From Flagellimonas meridianipacifica (GTDB lineage Bacteria; Bacteroidota; Bacteroidia; Flavobacteriales; Flavobacteriaceae), in NCBI RefSeq assembly GCF_003001695.1, contig NZ_PVYX01000001.1, positions 1,798,001-1,862,000 on the forward strand: a stretch of 64,000 bases of DNA, written 5' to 3'. Shown here piece after piece: positions 7,998 through 17,666 of the stretch (positions within the stretch are counted from its first letter, which is position 1; each line of letters opens with the position of its first letter). The position numbers and the translations under genes were made by a program. The notes under the pieces were generated by a model. The model was not told the origin of the DNA, made no database searches, and was given only the letters and a program-made list of their open reading frames with translations.

Positions 7998-8549
7998 ATG
8001 AGAACACTAACACTACTTTTTTCCTTGTTTGTTTTGGGCATTACGTATGGTCAATTCAATGAACAGCAAGCAAAGGAAACTACCATTGGTTTTGAATTAG
8101 ATGCCCTGCCCTATGTTACTGGTGGATACTACGGCTCTATATGGGTTGGTCACAACCATTTTAGATATCGGGTTGTCATTGCAAACCTTGAAACACCCGA
8201 TTTTTTTGTTGAGGATGGTTTTACCAACAACGAGATACAAGCATACGCTGCTATCGTAGACTACTTTTTCAAACCTGAATTTAAAGGTTGGTGGGTTGGC
8301 ACGGGTTTGGAATATTGGGACAATGAAATACAAACTGATGCAGAATTGGAAACTGCTGAATACAACAATACAGTGTTCACGCTGGGAGGTGGTTATGTAT
8401 GGAAGTTCCATAAGAACTTTTATTTGAATCCTTGGGTGGCTGGACATTTTAGGATTGTTGGTGATAAAGATGTACTTGTTGATGATAGCCTTTTTGAGAC
8501 ACCGGCATTCACTCCTGAAATATCATTGAAACTTGGGTGGCATTTTTAA
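7998..8549 (+). CDS. Small outer-membrane beta-barrel protein, unknown function
   Basis: The protein has 183 residues from the ATG at 7998; an in-frame GTG lies three codons earlier. A signal peptide (MRTLTLLFSLFVLGITYGQ) ends at the usual Bacteroidota cleavage site before Gln/Asn-rich sequence. The mature part shows amphipathic strands rich in Tyr, Trp and Gly (GGYYGSIWVGHNHFRYRV, GWWVGTGLEYW, LGGGYVWKFH) and ends in LKLGWHF, an aromatic C terminus typical of barrels inserted by the BAM complex. No family is recognised. It has its own -7 box and is followed by a lactamase-fold gene after 75 bp. Confidence 0.7.
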   Translation: MRTLTLLFSLFVLGITYGQFNEQQAKETTIGFELDALPYVTGGYYGSIWVGHNHFRYRVVIANLETPDFFVEDGFTNNEIQAYAAIVDYFFKPEFKGWWVGTGLEYWDNEIQTDAELETAEYNNTVFTLGGGYVWKFHKNFYLNPWVAGHFRIVGDKDVLVDDSLFETPAFTPEISLKLGWHF

Positions 8550-8624
8550 AAATGACCCTGATGAAAATACGAATACTGATAACCGCCGCCGTCATCATAC
8601 CAAGTTAACTGATATTAAATTCCA

Positions 8625-9431
8625 ATGTTTCTGAATATGAACACAAGAGCATTTAGATTACTATCAATTTGTCTGATTTTATTAACAATTCAATGTTGTA
8701 CTATGGTTAAGGTTTCTAAAAGCGAAAAAAGAAGTGGCAGTCCTCATTCAATCATCCTAAGGGAAAATGCCAAGCTCACTACTTGGGGCGCCATTAAGGT
8801 GAACAACTCGCATTTTTTTCCTTCAAGCTTTCAACTAAAGGCAGGAAATCAAATAGTTTATATCGACCCTGTGGAAGTTGAAACTTCCGAAAAAGCAGAT
8901 TTCATACTTATCACCCACTCGCATCCGGACCATTTTTCACTGAAGGACATCAATAGCCTTCTAAAACCAGAAACAAAAATAATTTGTTCTAAAGGGGTGG
9001 CTAAAAAGCTAAAAACAATCAAAAATGAGATTCATGTTGTTAGACCTCATGATACTTTAGTGTTCAACGGACTGCGAATAGATACCATGGCCGCATATAA
9101 TACAAAATCAGTATTCCTTTGGATAAAGGCCCATCCAAAATCCAAGGAAAATGTAGGATTCATAATAACCCTTGAGAATGATTTAAAGATATATCACGCC
9201 GGCGATACTGACTCTATTCCAGAAATGGAAAAAATTGGAAACATCAATTTTGCATTGGTGCCCATTGGTGGGGATAATTTGACGATGAATGTGGAAGAGG
9301 CGGCGGAAATTGTCAATAGGATAAAACCAAAAATCGCGATACCGATGCATTATGAATTGAACGACAGCAATGATCTGAAGAAATTCGGTGAATTGGTTGA
9401 GGATGGAATAGCAGTTAAATCATTTAGATAA
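8625..9431 (+). CDS. Metallo-beta-lactamase-fold hydrolase, exported
   Basis: A 268-residue protein with an N-terminal hydrophobic segment ending in two cysteines (ICLILLTIQCC). This could be a lipoprotein signal, although Gln before the Cys is not a canonical lipobox. The hydrolase domain shows the zinc motif LITHSHPDHFS (HxHxDH), the later metal ligands YHAGDTDS and the final PMHYEL. This pattern fits the UlaG/UPF0173-like branch of the superfamily; the substrate is unknown. It would act in the periplasm or at the inner face of the outer membrane. An alternative start is the ATG at 8637. Confidence 0.8.
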   Translation: MFLNMNTRAFRLLSICLILLTIQCCTMVKVSKSEKRSGSPHSIILRENAKLTTWGAIKVNNSHFFPSSFQLKAGNQIVYIDPVEVETSEKADFILITHSHPDHFSLKDINSLLKPETKIICSKGVAKKLKTIKNEIHVVRPHDTLVFNGLRIDTMAAYNTKSVFLWIKAHPKSKENVGFIITLENDLKIYHAGDTDSIPEMEKIGNINFALVPIGGDNLTMNVEEAAEIVNRIKPKIAIPMHYELNDSNDLKKFGELVEDGIAVKSFR

Positions 9432-9615
9432 GCAGCAATTTCAAAAATCCCACTTTGGTGTCTTTTTTAGACTCTAGAGTACTTGTAAGGGAGAAGTTGT
9501 ATTGTGGGGAACTAGATAAAATTCATCTTTTCAAGAACTTTTAAAAAGTTCAGTTCGCTATACTCCAAATTTTGGATTTCAGTTTCTAAAAAACAATATA
9601 GATTTTATGAGCTTT

Positions 9616-10941
9616 TTATAGATGATTTTTATGAACCATCAGTGCAAGAAAACGCTCTATATCATAGATTGCACTATGTGCTGATGGGGAGATTTTTGGC
9701 AAGATTAAATCAAATGCGTGATCGGTCTGTGACAACATGTGCAAAACTGCTGGTACCTTTTTCTCAATCAATTCGAAATATAACTCCAGAGTGGCTTTTG
9801 GTGAAGTAATAATATCATGTTCTCCCTGTATCAACATCGTATCAGGGCAGTCTTTGTGCACATATGAAATTGGTGAAAACTGAGCATATGCCTCCGATTT
9901 TTTCATGGGAGACCCATCTAACATGGGTTCGAGCATACCAGGTTCAACATCCTTGTCAAAACCCAATCGACGAATTTGTTTTCCGACCATCTTTTGAACC
10001 CAAAGTGGTATCTCTGCCGTTTTCTCCATTTCTTTTTTTTGCGATTTCTTCTTGTGGACCATGTCTTGACCACAATGATAATAAGTGGCAACCAAATCTG
10101 TAGGGCCGTAAAGAGAAATGACACCGCTCACGCTTAAATCTAGTCCCTTTAAATCTGATGGCGAAAAAACATCATTTCCACTAGTATAAGCAGCCAATAG
10201 TGCTAGGTGTCCCCCGGCTGAAGCACCTCCTAGAACTATACGGTTGGGGTCTATACCATAAATATCGGCATGGTTTTTCATCCAGTTAACAGCGTGTTTG
10301 ACATCATGTACCATTCCCATAAAATTCGTTTCGGGAAAGAGCAGGTAGGCCACGTCCATTATAACATGGCCCTGGGCCGTTAAATGTCTGAACAGTTTAC
10401 GGGTGCCACCATCTTTGTCCCAAACAGCCCATGCACTGCCGTGCAAATAGATAAATGCCAATCCGGAAGGTTCTATATGGCTGGGCGGCTGCCAAATATC
10501 ACATAGAAGTTTCCGCTCGGAATTTGGCAAAGTATAAAATGATATATCCGCTTCGAAATTGGCTTCAGGTGATTTTGGGAGCCATAGCACATATCTTTTA
10601 GGAAGAAAAAATGATTTTCTATTCTTTGGGATTTTGGTTACATATTCCCTACCAAATGTATTTTCAAAACCTGTTGAAGGTGATTGGGTTATTTTGGTGA
10701 TGTGTACAAGAAAGAGTAAGGCACCGCTTCCTCCGATTGCAATTAAGAGACCGGAAGGAAACACTATTCCGAGAACAGCAATCAACAATCCTGTCAAAAA
10801 AAGAAACGGTGATAACGCGGAGGCAAATATCTTGATGGCCCAAAGGATCATAGATGTTGGTTGCCGCAAGCGATAAAATATAAGGAAAGCCATCAGGAGA
10901 TTCCCCAACCCCACAAAAATCAATATATTTTCCAAGTTCAA
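9616..10941 (-). CDS. Alpha/beta hydrolase with N-terminal membrane segments
   Basis: The 441-residue protein begins with three hydrophobic helices (about residues 3-85). An esterase/lipase domain of the hormone-sensitive lipase/BD-FAE type follows. The oxyanion segment is IYLHGSAWAVWDKDG, the nucleophile elbow is GGASAGGHLAL (GxSxG), and the Asp and His lie in IQGEHDI and TDHAFDLI. It probably hydrolyses small acyl esters at the membrane; the substrate is unknown. The only suitable start is TTG at 10939-10941, preceded by a good promoter at 10985-11015. It is a lone gene on this strand. Confidence 0.8.
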   Translation of the reverse strand: MNLENILIFVGLGNLLMAFLIFYRLRQPTSMILWAIKIFASALSPFLFLTGLLIAVLGIVFPSGLLIAIGGSGALLFLVHITKITQSPSTGFENTFGREYVTKIPKNRKSFFLPKRYVLWLPKSPEANFEADISFYTLPNSERKLLCDIWQPPSHIEPSGLAFIYLHGSAWAVWDKDGGTRKLFRHLTAQGHVIMDVAYLLFPETNFMGMVHDVKHAVNWMKNHADIYGIDPNRIVLGGASAGGHLALLAAYTSGNDVFSPSDLKGLDLSVSGVISLYGPTDLVATYYHCGQDMVHKKKSQKKEMEKTAEIPLWVQKMVGKQIRRLGFDKDVEPGMLEPMLDGSPMKKSEAYAQFSPISYVHKDCPDTMLIQGEHDIITSPKATLELYFELIEKKVPAVLHMLSQTDHAFDLILPKISPSAHSAIYDIERFLALMVHKNHL

Positions 10942-10984
10942 TTGGATGGAATTTAGGACTTTGAGAAATAATTAGTATTTGGTT

Positions 10985-11015
10985 CAAAAGTAGTTGTCAA
11001 CGAGATTCGCATCAA
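10985..11015 (-). promoter_or_regulatory. Promoter of alpha/beta hydrolase gene
   Basis: On the minus strand TTG (11013-11015) and TACTTTTG (10985-10992) are 20 bp apart, fitting the Bacteroidota -33/-7 pattern. The -7 box ends 43 bp before the TTG start codon. Confidence 0.55.
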
Positions 11016-11263
11016 TGATGTTAATCAATTCGGTTAATTATGCGCTCACTGAACTCATTTAAGTCATTTTTGAAAAATGTCACAGATTCCCGTATTGATT
11101 TCAAATGGTTTAAGAATTTAAATCGTACTATGAATCTTGAAGAGCCCAAACTTTATCAAAACGCCCAAACATTTATCTTAACTTAGTTGCATACACCGAG
11201 GATGTGTAGATTATATCGTCTATGCAAAACAGTTGTAGGCAGTATAGATTTATCCAAAAAAAT
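11016..11263. other. Spacer between divergent genes
   Basis: No gene is seen. The sequence is AT-rich, and I could not identify a consensus promoter for the downstream DUF885-like gene. Confidence 0.5.
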
Positions 11264-12940
11264 ATGAGAAAAAATACCTTCATTCTTCCTCTTTTCCTAG
11301 CGCTGTTAATTAGCTGCCAAGCCGATTTGAAAGAAAGAACCAAGAAAGACCAAAGTAAAACTGAAAGCTTCATTTCCAACGACTATCAGGATTTGGTTTC
11401 TCTATTCAAAGAATGGAGAACATTTGAAAAACCACCTTTCCTTGATGGTGCTCCGGACTATACATTAGAAACTTTTGAAAAACGCTGGCCACGGTTTATC
11501 GACTTGCAGAAAAGCCTAAAAAAAATAGACACTACGAATTGGCCTGTCGAAAACAAAGTAGACTGGATGATTGTTTGGGCCGAGATGAACGGTTACGATT
11601 TTAATCACCGCATCTTAAAACCATGGACGCGCGATCCTGCATTCTACAAGTCAGTTTGGACCTATAGAAGTGATGTGCCAGCTCATGAAGGCCCCACGCA
11701 CCATGGAACAACGGAACTATGGACATATGAATTTCCCCTGTCCATGGAGGAAAGGGAACGGCTTATAGCAGACCTAAAAGTTATTGCCCCACTCAATGCC
11801 CAAGCAAAGAAAAATCTAACTGGAAATGCCAGAGACTTATGGGTAGCCGGAATCAGGGATATTCAAACTCAAGCTAAAGATCTGGAGGAACTGAAAATGG
11901 AAAAATCCCTTCAGGATGATGACGAGTTATTGGAGCTTATTGATGAAACAATCTTATCCACTATGGACCTGGCTTCCTGGTTGGATACCGAATCCAAATC
12001 AAAAACAGGTCCTTCAGGGATAGGCAAAGAAAATTATACGTGGTATATGCAGTATGTACACCTTGTCCCTTTGACCTGGGAGGACGAAGTAATGATTCTG
12101 AAACGTGAACTAGCTCGTGCCTGGTCTTCCTTGAAATTGGAAGAACACAGAAATAGGAACCTACCTGAGTTGGTTGATGCCAACTCTCCGGAAGCCTATG
12201 ATAAAATGGCCGATGCAGCCGCCAAAAGCCTAATGTACTTTTTAGACGAGCAGGACATCGTTACCGTGAAACCCTATTTTGACCCTGCCTTACGAGAGCA
12301 TTTAGGAGTGTATATTCCAAGGGAGGAGCGTAATTTTTTCAGGATTGGCCAACATTACGACCCCAGACCTTTGTTCTCACATTTTTACCATTGGTTTGAA
12401 TTGGCCCGGATGGACATTGAGCCTCACAAAAGTGAAATCAGAAGGGGTCCTTTATTGTACAACATTTTCGATTCAAGAAATGAGGGTATGGCAACAGCCG
12501 TTGAGGAAATGTTTATGCAGGCTGGTTTGTACGATGAGAGTCCAAGGACTAAAGAAATTATATACATAATGATAGCACAACGTGCCGCAAGAGGTTTGGG
12601 TTCACTATATGCCCATGCCAATGAAATGACAATGGAAGAAGCCGGAGGGATTCACAGTGAATATACTCCTCGTGGATGGATGAAAACGGAAAAAGATTTG
12701 CTCATTTTTGAGCAACATTTGTATTTACGTCAACCGGGATACGGCACGAGTTATATTACGGGTAAATATTTGTTGGAGAACACTATGGCAGAATATGCAA
12801 GAATACAAGAGTCTCAAAACAAACCATTTGTTTTGAAAGACTTTTTTGACATGCTAAATGGTATTGGAAACATCCCAATATCATTAGGACAATGGCAAAT
12901 GACTGGCTTAAACGATCACATGAAAACCATAAATGATTGA
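11264..12940 (+). CDS. DUF885-like lipoprotein (putative peptidase family, degenerate metal site)
   Basis: From the ATG at 11264 the product is 558 residues. It starts with a lipoprotein signal ([12 protein letters not shown], Cys as first mature residue), so it is probably anchored facing the periplasm or surface. The C-terminal third resembles DUF885 proteins: [19 protein letters not shown] corresponds to the family's EGWALYAEE region, followed by the MTMEEA segment. The HExxxGH-type zinc motif I would expect about 30 residues earlier is not present; that stretch reads [14 protein letters not shown]. Family placement is from memory of the DUF885 pattern and is moderately sure. An upstream in-frame ATG at 11222 would spoil the signal peptide. 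Confidence 0.6.
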   Translation: MRKNTFILPLFLALLISCQADLKERTKKDQSKTESFISNDYQDLVSLFKEWRTFEKPPFLDGAPDYTLETFEKRWPRFIDLQKSLKKIDTTNWPVENKVDWMIVWAEMNGYDFNHRILKPWTRDPAFYKSVWTYRSDVPAHEGPTHHGTTELWTYEFPLSMEERERLIADLKVIAPLNAQAKKNLTGNARDLWVAGIRDIQTQAKDLEELKMEKSLQDDDELLELIDETILSTMDLASWLDTESKSKTGPSGIGKENYTWYMQYVHLVPLTWEDEVMILKRELARAWSSLKLEEHRNRNLPELVDANSPEAYDKMADAAAKSLMYFLDEQDIVTVKPYFDPALREHLGVYIPREERNFFRIGQHYDPRPLFSHFYHWFELARMDIEPHKSEIRRGPLLYNIFDSRNEGMATAVEEMFMQAGLYDESPRTKEIIYIMIAQRAARGLGSLYAHANEMTMEEAGGIHSEYTPRGWMKTEKDLLIFEQHLYLRQPGYGTSYITGKYLLENTMAEYARIQESQNKPFVLKDFFDMLNGIGNIPISLGQWQMTGLNDHMKTIND

Positions 12941-13044
12941 AAAGTTAAAAGTTCACCAAAAAGGAGGATTAATGATGTGTATTGGTAATATCGGGAGGCA
13001 ACATTCCCTTTAAGACTGTAATAAGAGTTCAAATAAATGATTTC

Positions 13045-13146
13045 ATGAATAAAGCTACTATATTCAACTTGCTGTTAACACTGATTATGCTATTCGGTAG
13101 TACATCCCTAAAAGACTCTAGGTTCTATTCAAACGGTAAGTATTAA
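13045..13146 (+). pseudogene. 33-codon ORF resembling a cut-off signal peptide
   Basis: ATG at 13045 opens MNKATIFNLLLTLIMLFG, a plausible Sec signal peptide, but the frame stops after 33 codons. It may be the remaining 5' end of a deleted secreted-protein gene, or chance. No ribosome binding site or promoter stands out. Confidence 0.25.
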
Positions 13147-13181
13147 AGCCTTCTCCAAAGGGATTTAGTCTCGGTTTTACC

Positions 13182-13973
13182 TTAATATAGTTTGAATTTT
13201 TTTGAAATTGATTCCTTGTCAAGTAATAGTTCGGAAGGTGTTTTCCCGGAAATGGCTTTAATCTCCTTAATAAAGTGAGATTGATCATAATATCCAACCT
13301 GATGAGCAACCGCTGCAAGATTATCTTTGGCTTCAGGTTTTTCAAGCAGTTCAATGGTATGATTGAATCGCATTAATTGAATTAGTCGTTTTGCTCCCAT
13401 TCCTATATGATTCCTAAATAAGGTATTCAAGTGTCTTTCACTGCAACCTAGCCAAGAAGCGACCTCTTTAACACTTATATTTTCATATTTGGTCTCAATC
13501 ATCTTTTTATAAATTAAAGAGAGATCTTTCTTGATGGGATTTATATTTAATTGATGAATGATATGGTCCCCGATAATCTGAACTATATCAATTTCGGATT
13601 TATCGGAAATATCAATATTGTATAATTCATGAACTTTTTTGGTTTTACTTTTTATCTGGTCAAGCCCGCCTTTAAAAATCAATCCTAAATGAACAGGATA
13701 GATTGCGGCACCTATAACCAACATTTCTTTTCGCTCAAACTCAAGCAGGGAGGTTAAATAGGTACAGTAAAATCCATTTTCAATTTTAACTGTATCATTG
13801 GATTCAGGGTAGGTGGCTTTAAAACTTTCTGAGGTTCTCATATGAAAGATGTAGCCCAAACCGCTTGGCAACATATAGTCTTTTGGAATCCCTTCATTTC
13901 CACACTTTAATACCCAAAAGCATTTAATATATTTTTTGAGGTGGTCATCTACCGGTAGTTCATAATATTCCAT
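13182..13973 (-). CDS. AraC family transcriptional regulator
   Basis: The 263-residue protein has an N-terminal sensor-like region (about 1-150, DUF6597-like, FWVLKCGNEGIPKDYMLPSG) and a C-terminal AraC DNA-binding domain with two helix-turn-helix units. The first is ISVKEVASWLGCSERHLNTL. The second is DNLAAVAHQVGYYDQSHFIK, followed by the family hallmark region with KTPSELL. It would bind DNA as an activator of nearby or distant genes; the ligand and targets are unknown. It stands alone, with about 400 bp of empty sequence upstream. Confidence 0.85.
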   Translation of the reverse strand: MEYYELPVDDHLKKYIKCFWVLKCGNEGIPKDYMLPSGLGYIFHMRTSESFKATYPESNDTVKIENGFYCTYLTSLLEFERKEMLVIGAAIYPVHLGLIFKGGLDQIKSKTKKVHELYNIDISDKSEIDIVQIIGDHIIHQLNINPIKKDLSLIYKKMIETKYENISVKEVASWLGCSERHLNTLFRNHIGMGAKRLIQLMRFNHTIELLEKPEAKDNLAAVAHQVGYYDQSHFIKEIKAISGKTPSELLLDKESISKKFKLY

Positions 13974-14375
13974 TTAACAAAGAAAGTAAAGTAGGATTAA
14001 ATTTTGATTTGACAACAAAAATATGTGTCGACAGGCATGTTCTATGGTAGGCATTACCATATATCCAATGTTCCGATTTTTACAATACTGGTATTTGAAT
14101 TAATTGCAGTTTTACAGTAGTAATTTGCTGTTGTCAAAATCTAAACAATGAGCGTTTGAGTTGCGAGTGCATTAATCTTGAACCTTATCCCAGAATTTCA
14201 AAAAATCACACCTACATAACGGGGGACCAACTGGGTAGAATAGAATATTAGTTGCTATTATGGGAAGCTAAAGTGTCCCTATACAGACTACACTTTAGAG
14301 CACTTTTGAAGGCTGTTTCGTTAAAAAGTAAAGTTAATTCTTATAAAGCCATATTTAATTTAAAATCAGAAAGTT
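13974..14375. other. Spacer without genes
   Basis: Nothing coding is seen on either strand. It may hold the promoters of the divergent AraC and leucine-rich-repeat genes, but no clear TAnnTTTG box was found. Confidence 0.5.
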
Positions 14376-15347
14376 ATGATAAATAAATCCTTGATTGTTT
14401 CATTATGGTTCTCTTTTTTGTTCCTTACATTTAGCTACTCACAAAAGAGTGAGGAATATGATGATTTGGAAATAGCTCTGGCGAATCCTGAAAAAGTGTA
14501 CCGTTTATATTTTGAGGAAGAAATCAATCAAATGCCAGACTCCTTTTTGAAATTGGTGAATTTGGATAGTCTGGTTTTCGCAACAGATACTTTTGAATCC
14601 TTTCCGGAGATAATTTTTGAATTACCCAAATTGAAGTATTTGGAAGCTGAAGAAGACATGGGTATTGACTTGATTCCTGGGTCTATTGGTAAAGCAATCT
14701 TATTGGAAAAGTTGTCTTGGATAGACAATCAAGTGAAATCTATTCCTTTTGAACTTGCTAAATTGACGAAGCTCAAGGAATTGTTACTATCGGCTAATGA
14801 AATAGTTGAGATCCCCGAATTTTTTGGAGAACTCACTCAGCTTGAAATAGTTCAACTGGAAGAAAACCAAATTCAAATTTTACCGGAATCGTTCGGGAAA
14901 CTCACTAAACTCAAGGAACTAGATTTAAGTGATAATCAAATTCAAACCTTACCAGAATCATTTGGCAAACTCAAAGAATTAAAAGAACTGTATTTAACAG
15001 GAAATCAGGTCCAAATTTTACCAGAATCGTTTACTGAACTGATTAATCTAGAGGAGTTGTATCTCTATAACAACCAAATCAGTGTTTTTCCGGATGTCAT
15101 CACCAAACTTTCCCAACTGAAAACTCTTCATTTAAGAGGCAACCAAATCGAAACCTTACCAAGAAACATTAGAGAGCTACAAAACTTGGAAAGACTGTAC
15201 CTAGAGGATAATAAGATCACCGTTTTTCCAGATTTTGTTCTTGAGCTACCCAAACTACAAAAAGTTCATATTGGCAATAGTTTTTCAAAAGAAGAAAAGG
15301 AACGGGTCAAAAATTTGGACACCAAAAACATTATCAAGTTTTATTAA
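14376..15347 (+). CDS. Secreted leucine-rich repeat protein
   Basis: The protein is 323 residues with signal peptide MINKSLIVSLWFSFLF to SYSQ. About nine to ten leucine-rich repeats of 23 residues follow (roughly residues 60-305), with the unit LTKLKELDLSDNQIQTLPES. This is the bacterial/plant-like 23-residue class also seen in small-GTPase-associated proteins. The central repeats are close to identical, with the segment QILPESF or QTLPESF occurring three times, which suggests recent internal duplication. No catalytic domain is attached, so it is probably a binding protein in the periplasm or on the surface. Confidence 0.85.
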   Translation: MINKSLIVSLWFSFLFLTFSYSQKSEEYDDLEIALANPEKVYRLYFEEEINQMPDSFLKLVNLDSLVFATDTFESFPEIIFELPKLKYLEAEEDMGIDLIPGSIGKAILLEKLSWIDNQVKSIPFELAKLTKLKELLLSANEIVEIPEFFGELTQLEIVQLEENQIQILPESFGKLTKLKELDLSDNQIQTLPESFGKLKELKELYLTGNQVQILPESFTELINLEELYLYNNQISVFPDVITKLSQLKTLHLRGNQIETLPRNIRELQNLERLYLEDNKITVFPDFVLELPKLQKVHIGNSFSKEEKERVKNLDTKNIIKFY

Positions 15348-15467
15348 TAAAAAAGGGGTTTGAGGTCAGTTATCCTGAATACCCTTCAGATATTATAAAA
15401 AGAAAAAGCTGGGAGTTTGATTATAGGATTCCGAAGATTTTTCATTTGTAGATATTAAACTGGGAAA

Positions 15468-16532
15468 CTATTTCGACCCGAATTGTTCTATTTGAGCAAT
15501 AAAAAGATTTGGCTCATCAACAAACACAAGGTGATGGCTATTTTCGAAAACCATATACTTTTTCTCACCTTTATAAAGGTCAAACGTTTTTTCCACCGTT
15601 TTCGGTGGGACCGTTGCATCATTTCTGCCCGCAATGAAGAAAATAGGAGTTTTTATTTGATTTATTTCTTCATCGATTTTCACTTCATTCAACGAATCAA
15701 ACATTACCTTAGCAACCTCCATAGCCATCAATTGCCATTCCTGTTTCAACTCTTTTATACCTGAATCACTCAATATTTTTGGAATTGAGATGTTCTTGGC
15801 AATTCCGCCAAATGCTTGGCTTGCCCATTTGCTTTTTACCAATACCTTATCAAAGGTATCCACAGGAGGTTTGGCATACGCTTCCAATTCCTTAATGGCC
15901 TGTTCATTTTGTTGTTCTTTCGCCCATTCCATTGTATATGAATAGCTTTCCCGACTATTTTCGCTAAAATTGAAGGGTGATGCTACGGCAATAAAACGTT
16001 CAATTTTGGATTCATCTCGTAATAGGTACAAGGTGCCTAGAAGTCCTCCCCAAGAATGCCCCATCAGAATTACCTTGTTCCTATCCATTTTATCAACCAG
16101 AAAATTGATAACGTTATCAACATCATCAATATGATTTTCTAAGGTTTGTGTGCTAATGTTCACGGGCTTTGATTTGACCATCCCTCTTTGATGAAAATAA
16201 GCCATAACAAAATTCTTCTCAAGCTCCTTTCCGACATAGGTCTGAAAAGGGAACAGGCCGAAAACCACATCACCAGGTCCTCCATGCAGGAACAACATTA
16301 TCGGCTTTGTCCGATCCTCTCCTTTAACCTCGACATAAAGTTGTGCACCATTGCTTTCAATAAAAAAAGTTTCATTTATCGATTCTTTCTTTCCAACCTC
16401 TTTGAACTCTGAAAGGCCACTTGTATTTCCTTGCACACTTTCACATCCTAAAAAGATAAATGCAAGGATAAAAATTATCGATACGTTGGCTCCAAAACAA
16501 CTACGAAAATTAGAGACTATGTTTTTTTTCAT
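15468..16532 (-). CDS. Alpha/beta hydrolase lipoprotein, proline iminopeptidase-like
   Basis: From the ATG at 16530-16532 the product is 354 residues. A lipoprotein signal (IFILAFIFLGCES) is followed by an alpha/beta hydrolase fold. The oxyanion motif HGGPGD, the nucleophile elbow ILMGHSWGGLLGTL, the acid in FIAGRNDATVP and the His in ENSHHLVF match the proline iminopeptidase (S33) group. It probably cleaves small peptides or esters outside the cytoplasm; the exact substrate cannot be read from sequence. An in-frame ATG lies eight codons upstream but gives a less typical signal. Confidence 0.8.
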   Translation of the reverse strand: MKKNIVSNFRSCFGANVSIIFILAFIFLGCESVQGNTSGLSEFKEVGKKESINETFFIESNGAQLYVEVKGEDRTKPIMLFLHGGPGDVVFGLFPFQTYVGKELEKNFVMAYFHQRGMVKSKPVNISTQTLENHIDDVDNVINFLVDKMDRNKVILMGHSWGGLLGTLYLLRDESKIERFIAVASPFNFSENSRESYSYTMEWAKEQQNEQAIKELEAYAKPPVDTFDKVLVKSKWASQAFGGIAKNISIPKILSDSGIKELKQEWQLMAMEVAKVMFDSLNEVKIDEEINQIKTPIFFIAGRNDATVPPKTVEKTFDLYKGEKKYMVFENSHHLVFVDEPNLFIAQIEQFGSK

Positions 16533-16885
16533 AATGCTGAGTATTCTTATTAACAATGAAGATTAGAAACGGTTTTAGCTGTTCAATTGGCTAACAACTT
16601 AGAAATTTCAAATTTTCACCACAATTAGGTATTTGTAAAGTAACTACATATCACCTTCAATACATTTATTTTCATATTCTATTTCTTCTATCGGACTTTA
16701 AACTAAAACTTGTATACCCTAAAACCACCAACTAAACATATTATTCACTTTCTGTTATTACTAAAATTTATTCAATATACTTACAAACGAAATAACAATT
16801 CTAAAGGTAGAAGCCTACAGTTATATCTTAAAAGGCAGCAACCCAAATAATGTAATGCTGCCTATTAACAAATATCCTATCCGTA
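16533..16885. other. AT-rich spacer
   Basis: No gene or clear regulatory element is seen between the two minus-strand genes. Confidence 0.5.
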
Positions 16886-17221
16886 TCAATGGGTGCCCAA
16901 CTTAATTTTGTTGTTAAATACAATGTTTTTACCTGAAACCAATACCAAACGGTAGTATTGTTTTTCAGATCCGTCAAAATCCAAAATGATTCCAGGTGTC
17001 AAACCATTACCAAGCTTGATGTTTTTCACAACGTTTCTTTGTTCATCGTATATCTTGACTACTACTTTAGAACGTTCCGCGTTAAAAAGTGAAACCTTTA
17101 CTTTGTTCTCTTCTGTTCGTACTCTGACATCTTCTTTGCTGTCACTTGCCAATATTGTGCTATTGATGCTACTCATAACGATAAGAATTCCAAGGGCGAT
17201 AATTAATTTAAATGTTTTCAT
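16886..17221 (-). CDS. Small secreted protein, unknown
   Basis: This is a 111-residue protein. A signal peptide (MKTFKLIIALGILIVMSS to LAS) is followed by one short beta-rich domain (VKVSLFNAERSKVVVKIYD, then NVVKNIKLGNG). The strand pattern resembles the immunoglobulin-like C-terminal folds common in secreted Flavobacteria proteins (DUF3244 / type IX signal-like). It is too short and too weakly conserved for a family call. A TAGATTTG box lies 25 bp upstream of the ATG. Confidence 0.65.
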   Translation of the reverse strand: MKTFKLIIALGILIVMSSINSTILASDSKEDVRVRTEENKVKVSLFNAERSKVVVKIYDEQRNVVKNIKLGNGLTPGIILDFDGSEKQYYRLVLVSGKNIVFNNKIKLGTH

Positions 17222-17246
17222 ACTCTTTTACTTTTAAGATTTTACC

Positions 17247-17254
17247 CAAATCTA
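17247..17254 (-). promoter_or_regulatory. -7 box for small secreted protein
   Basis: The minus strand reads TAGATTTG, matching TAnnTTTG, 25 bp before the ATG at 17219-17221. Confidence 0.45.
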
Positions 17255-17666
17255 TGTTGGAAGTGCTGCTTATAAACGTAAAAGATGCCATAACCCCTTT
17301 GTACTGATACGTAGGAATAAAAACAATGCGAAAATCCTAAGAATACAATGGCGGCGAAAAGAATACTGTTGTATTGAATTGATTTTGTGCTGTTTACGAT
17401 AACCTTTTTATAATGGTTTAGGCCTGTAGGGTAATTTCATATTAAGAAAGACCGCATTTGTCATGCTTAATATAGCTTTCATCCAAACTCATAATGTTTT
17501 AAATGAAATAAGGTAATTATAATTGCTATGTAGGACAGCGGACGGCGTAAACCTAGTAATTAATGCCCAAAAAAAGGATGACTTATGATGTCTTTTTTTC
17601 ATCTTTAATCAATATAAGTGAACTTTATATCCATATAAATAAGTTGTTTTGCTCTTAGGTAAAAGC
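17255..17666. other. Spacer without genes
   Basis: No coding sequence is supported. A weak A-rich/T-rich hairpin around 17570-17600 (seven A, then seven T around GAC/GTC) may be a terminator. Confidence 0.4.

Noticed and set aside
17570..17600. A-run/T-run hairpin as terminator
   Set aside because: The GC part of the stem is only about three pairs with mismatches; too weak to call.
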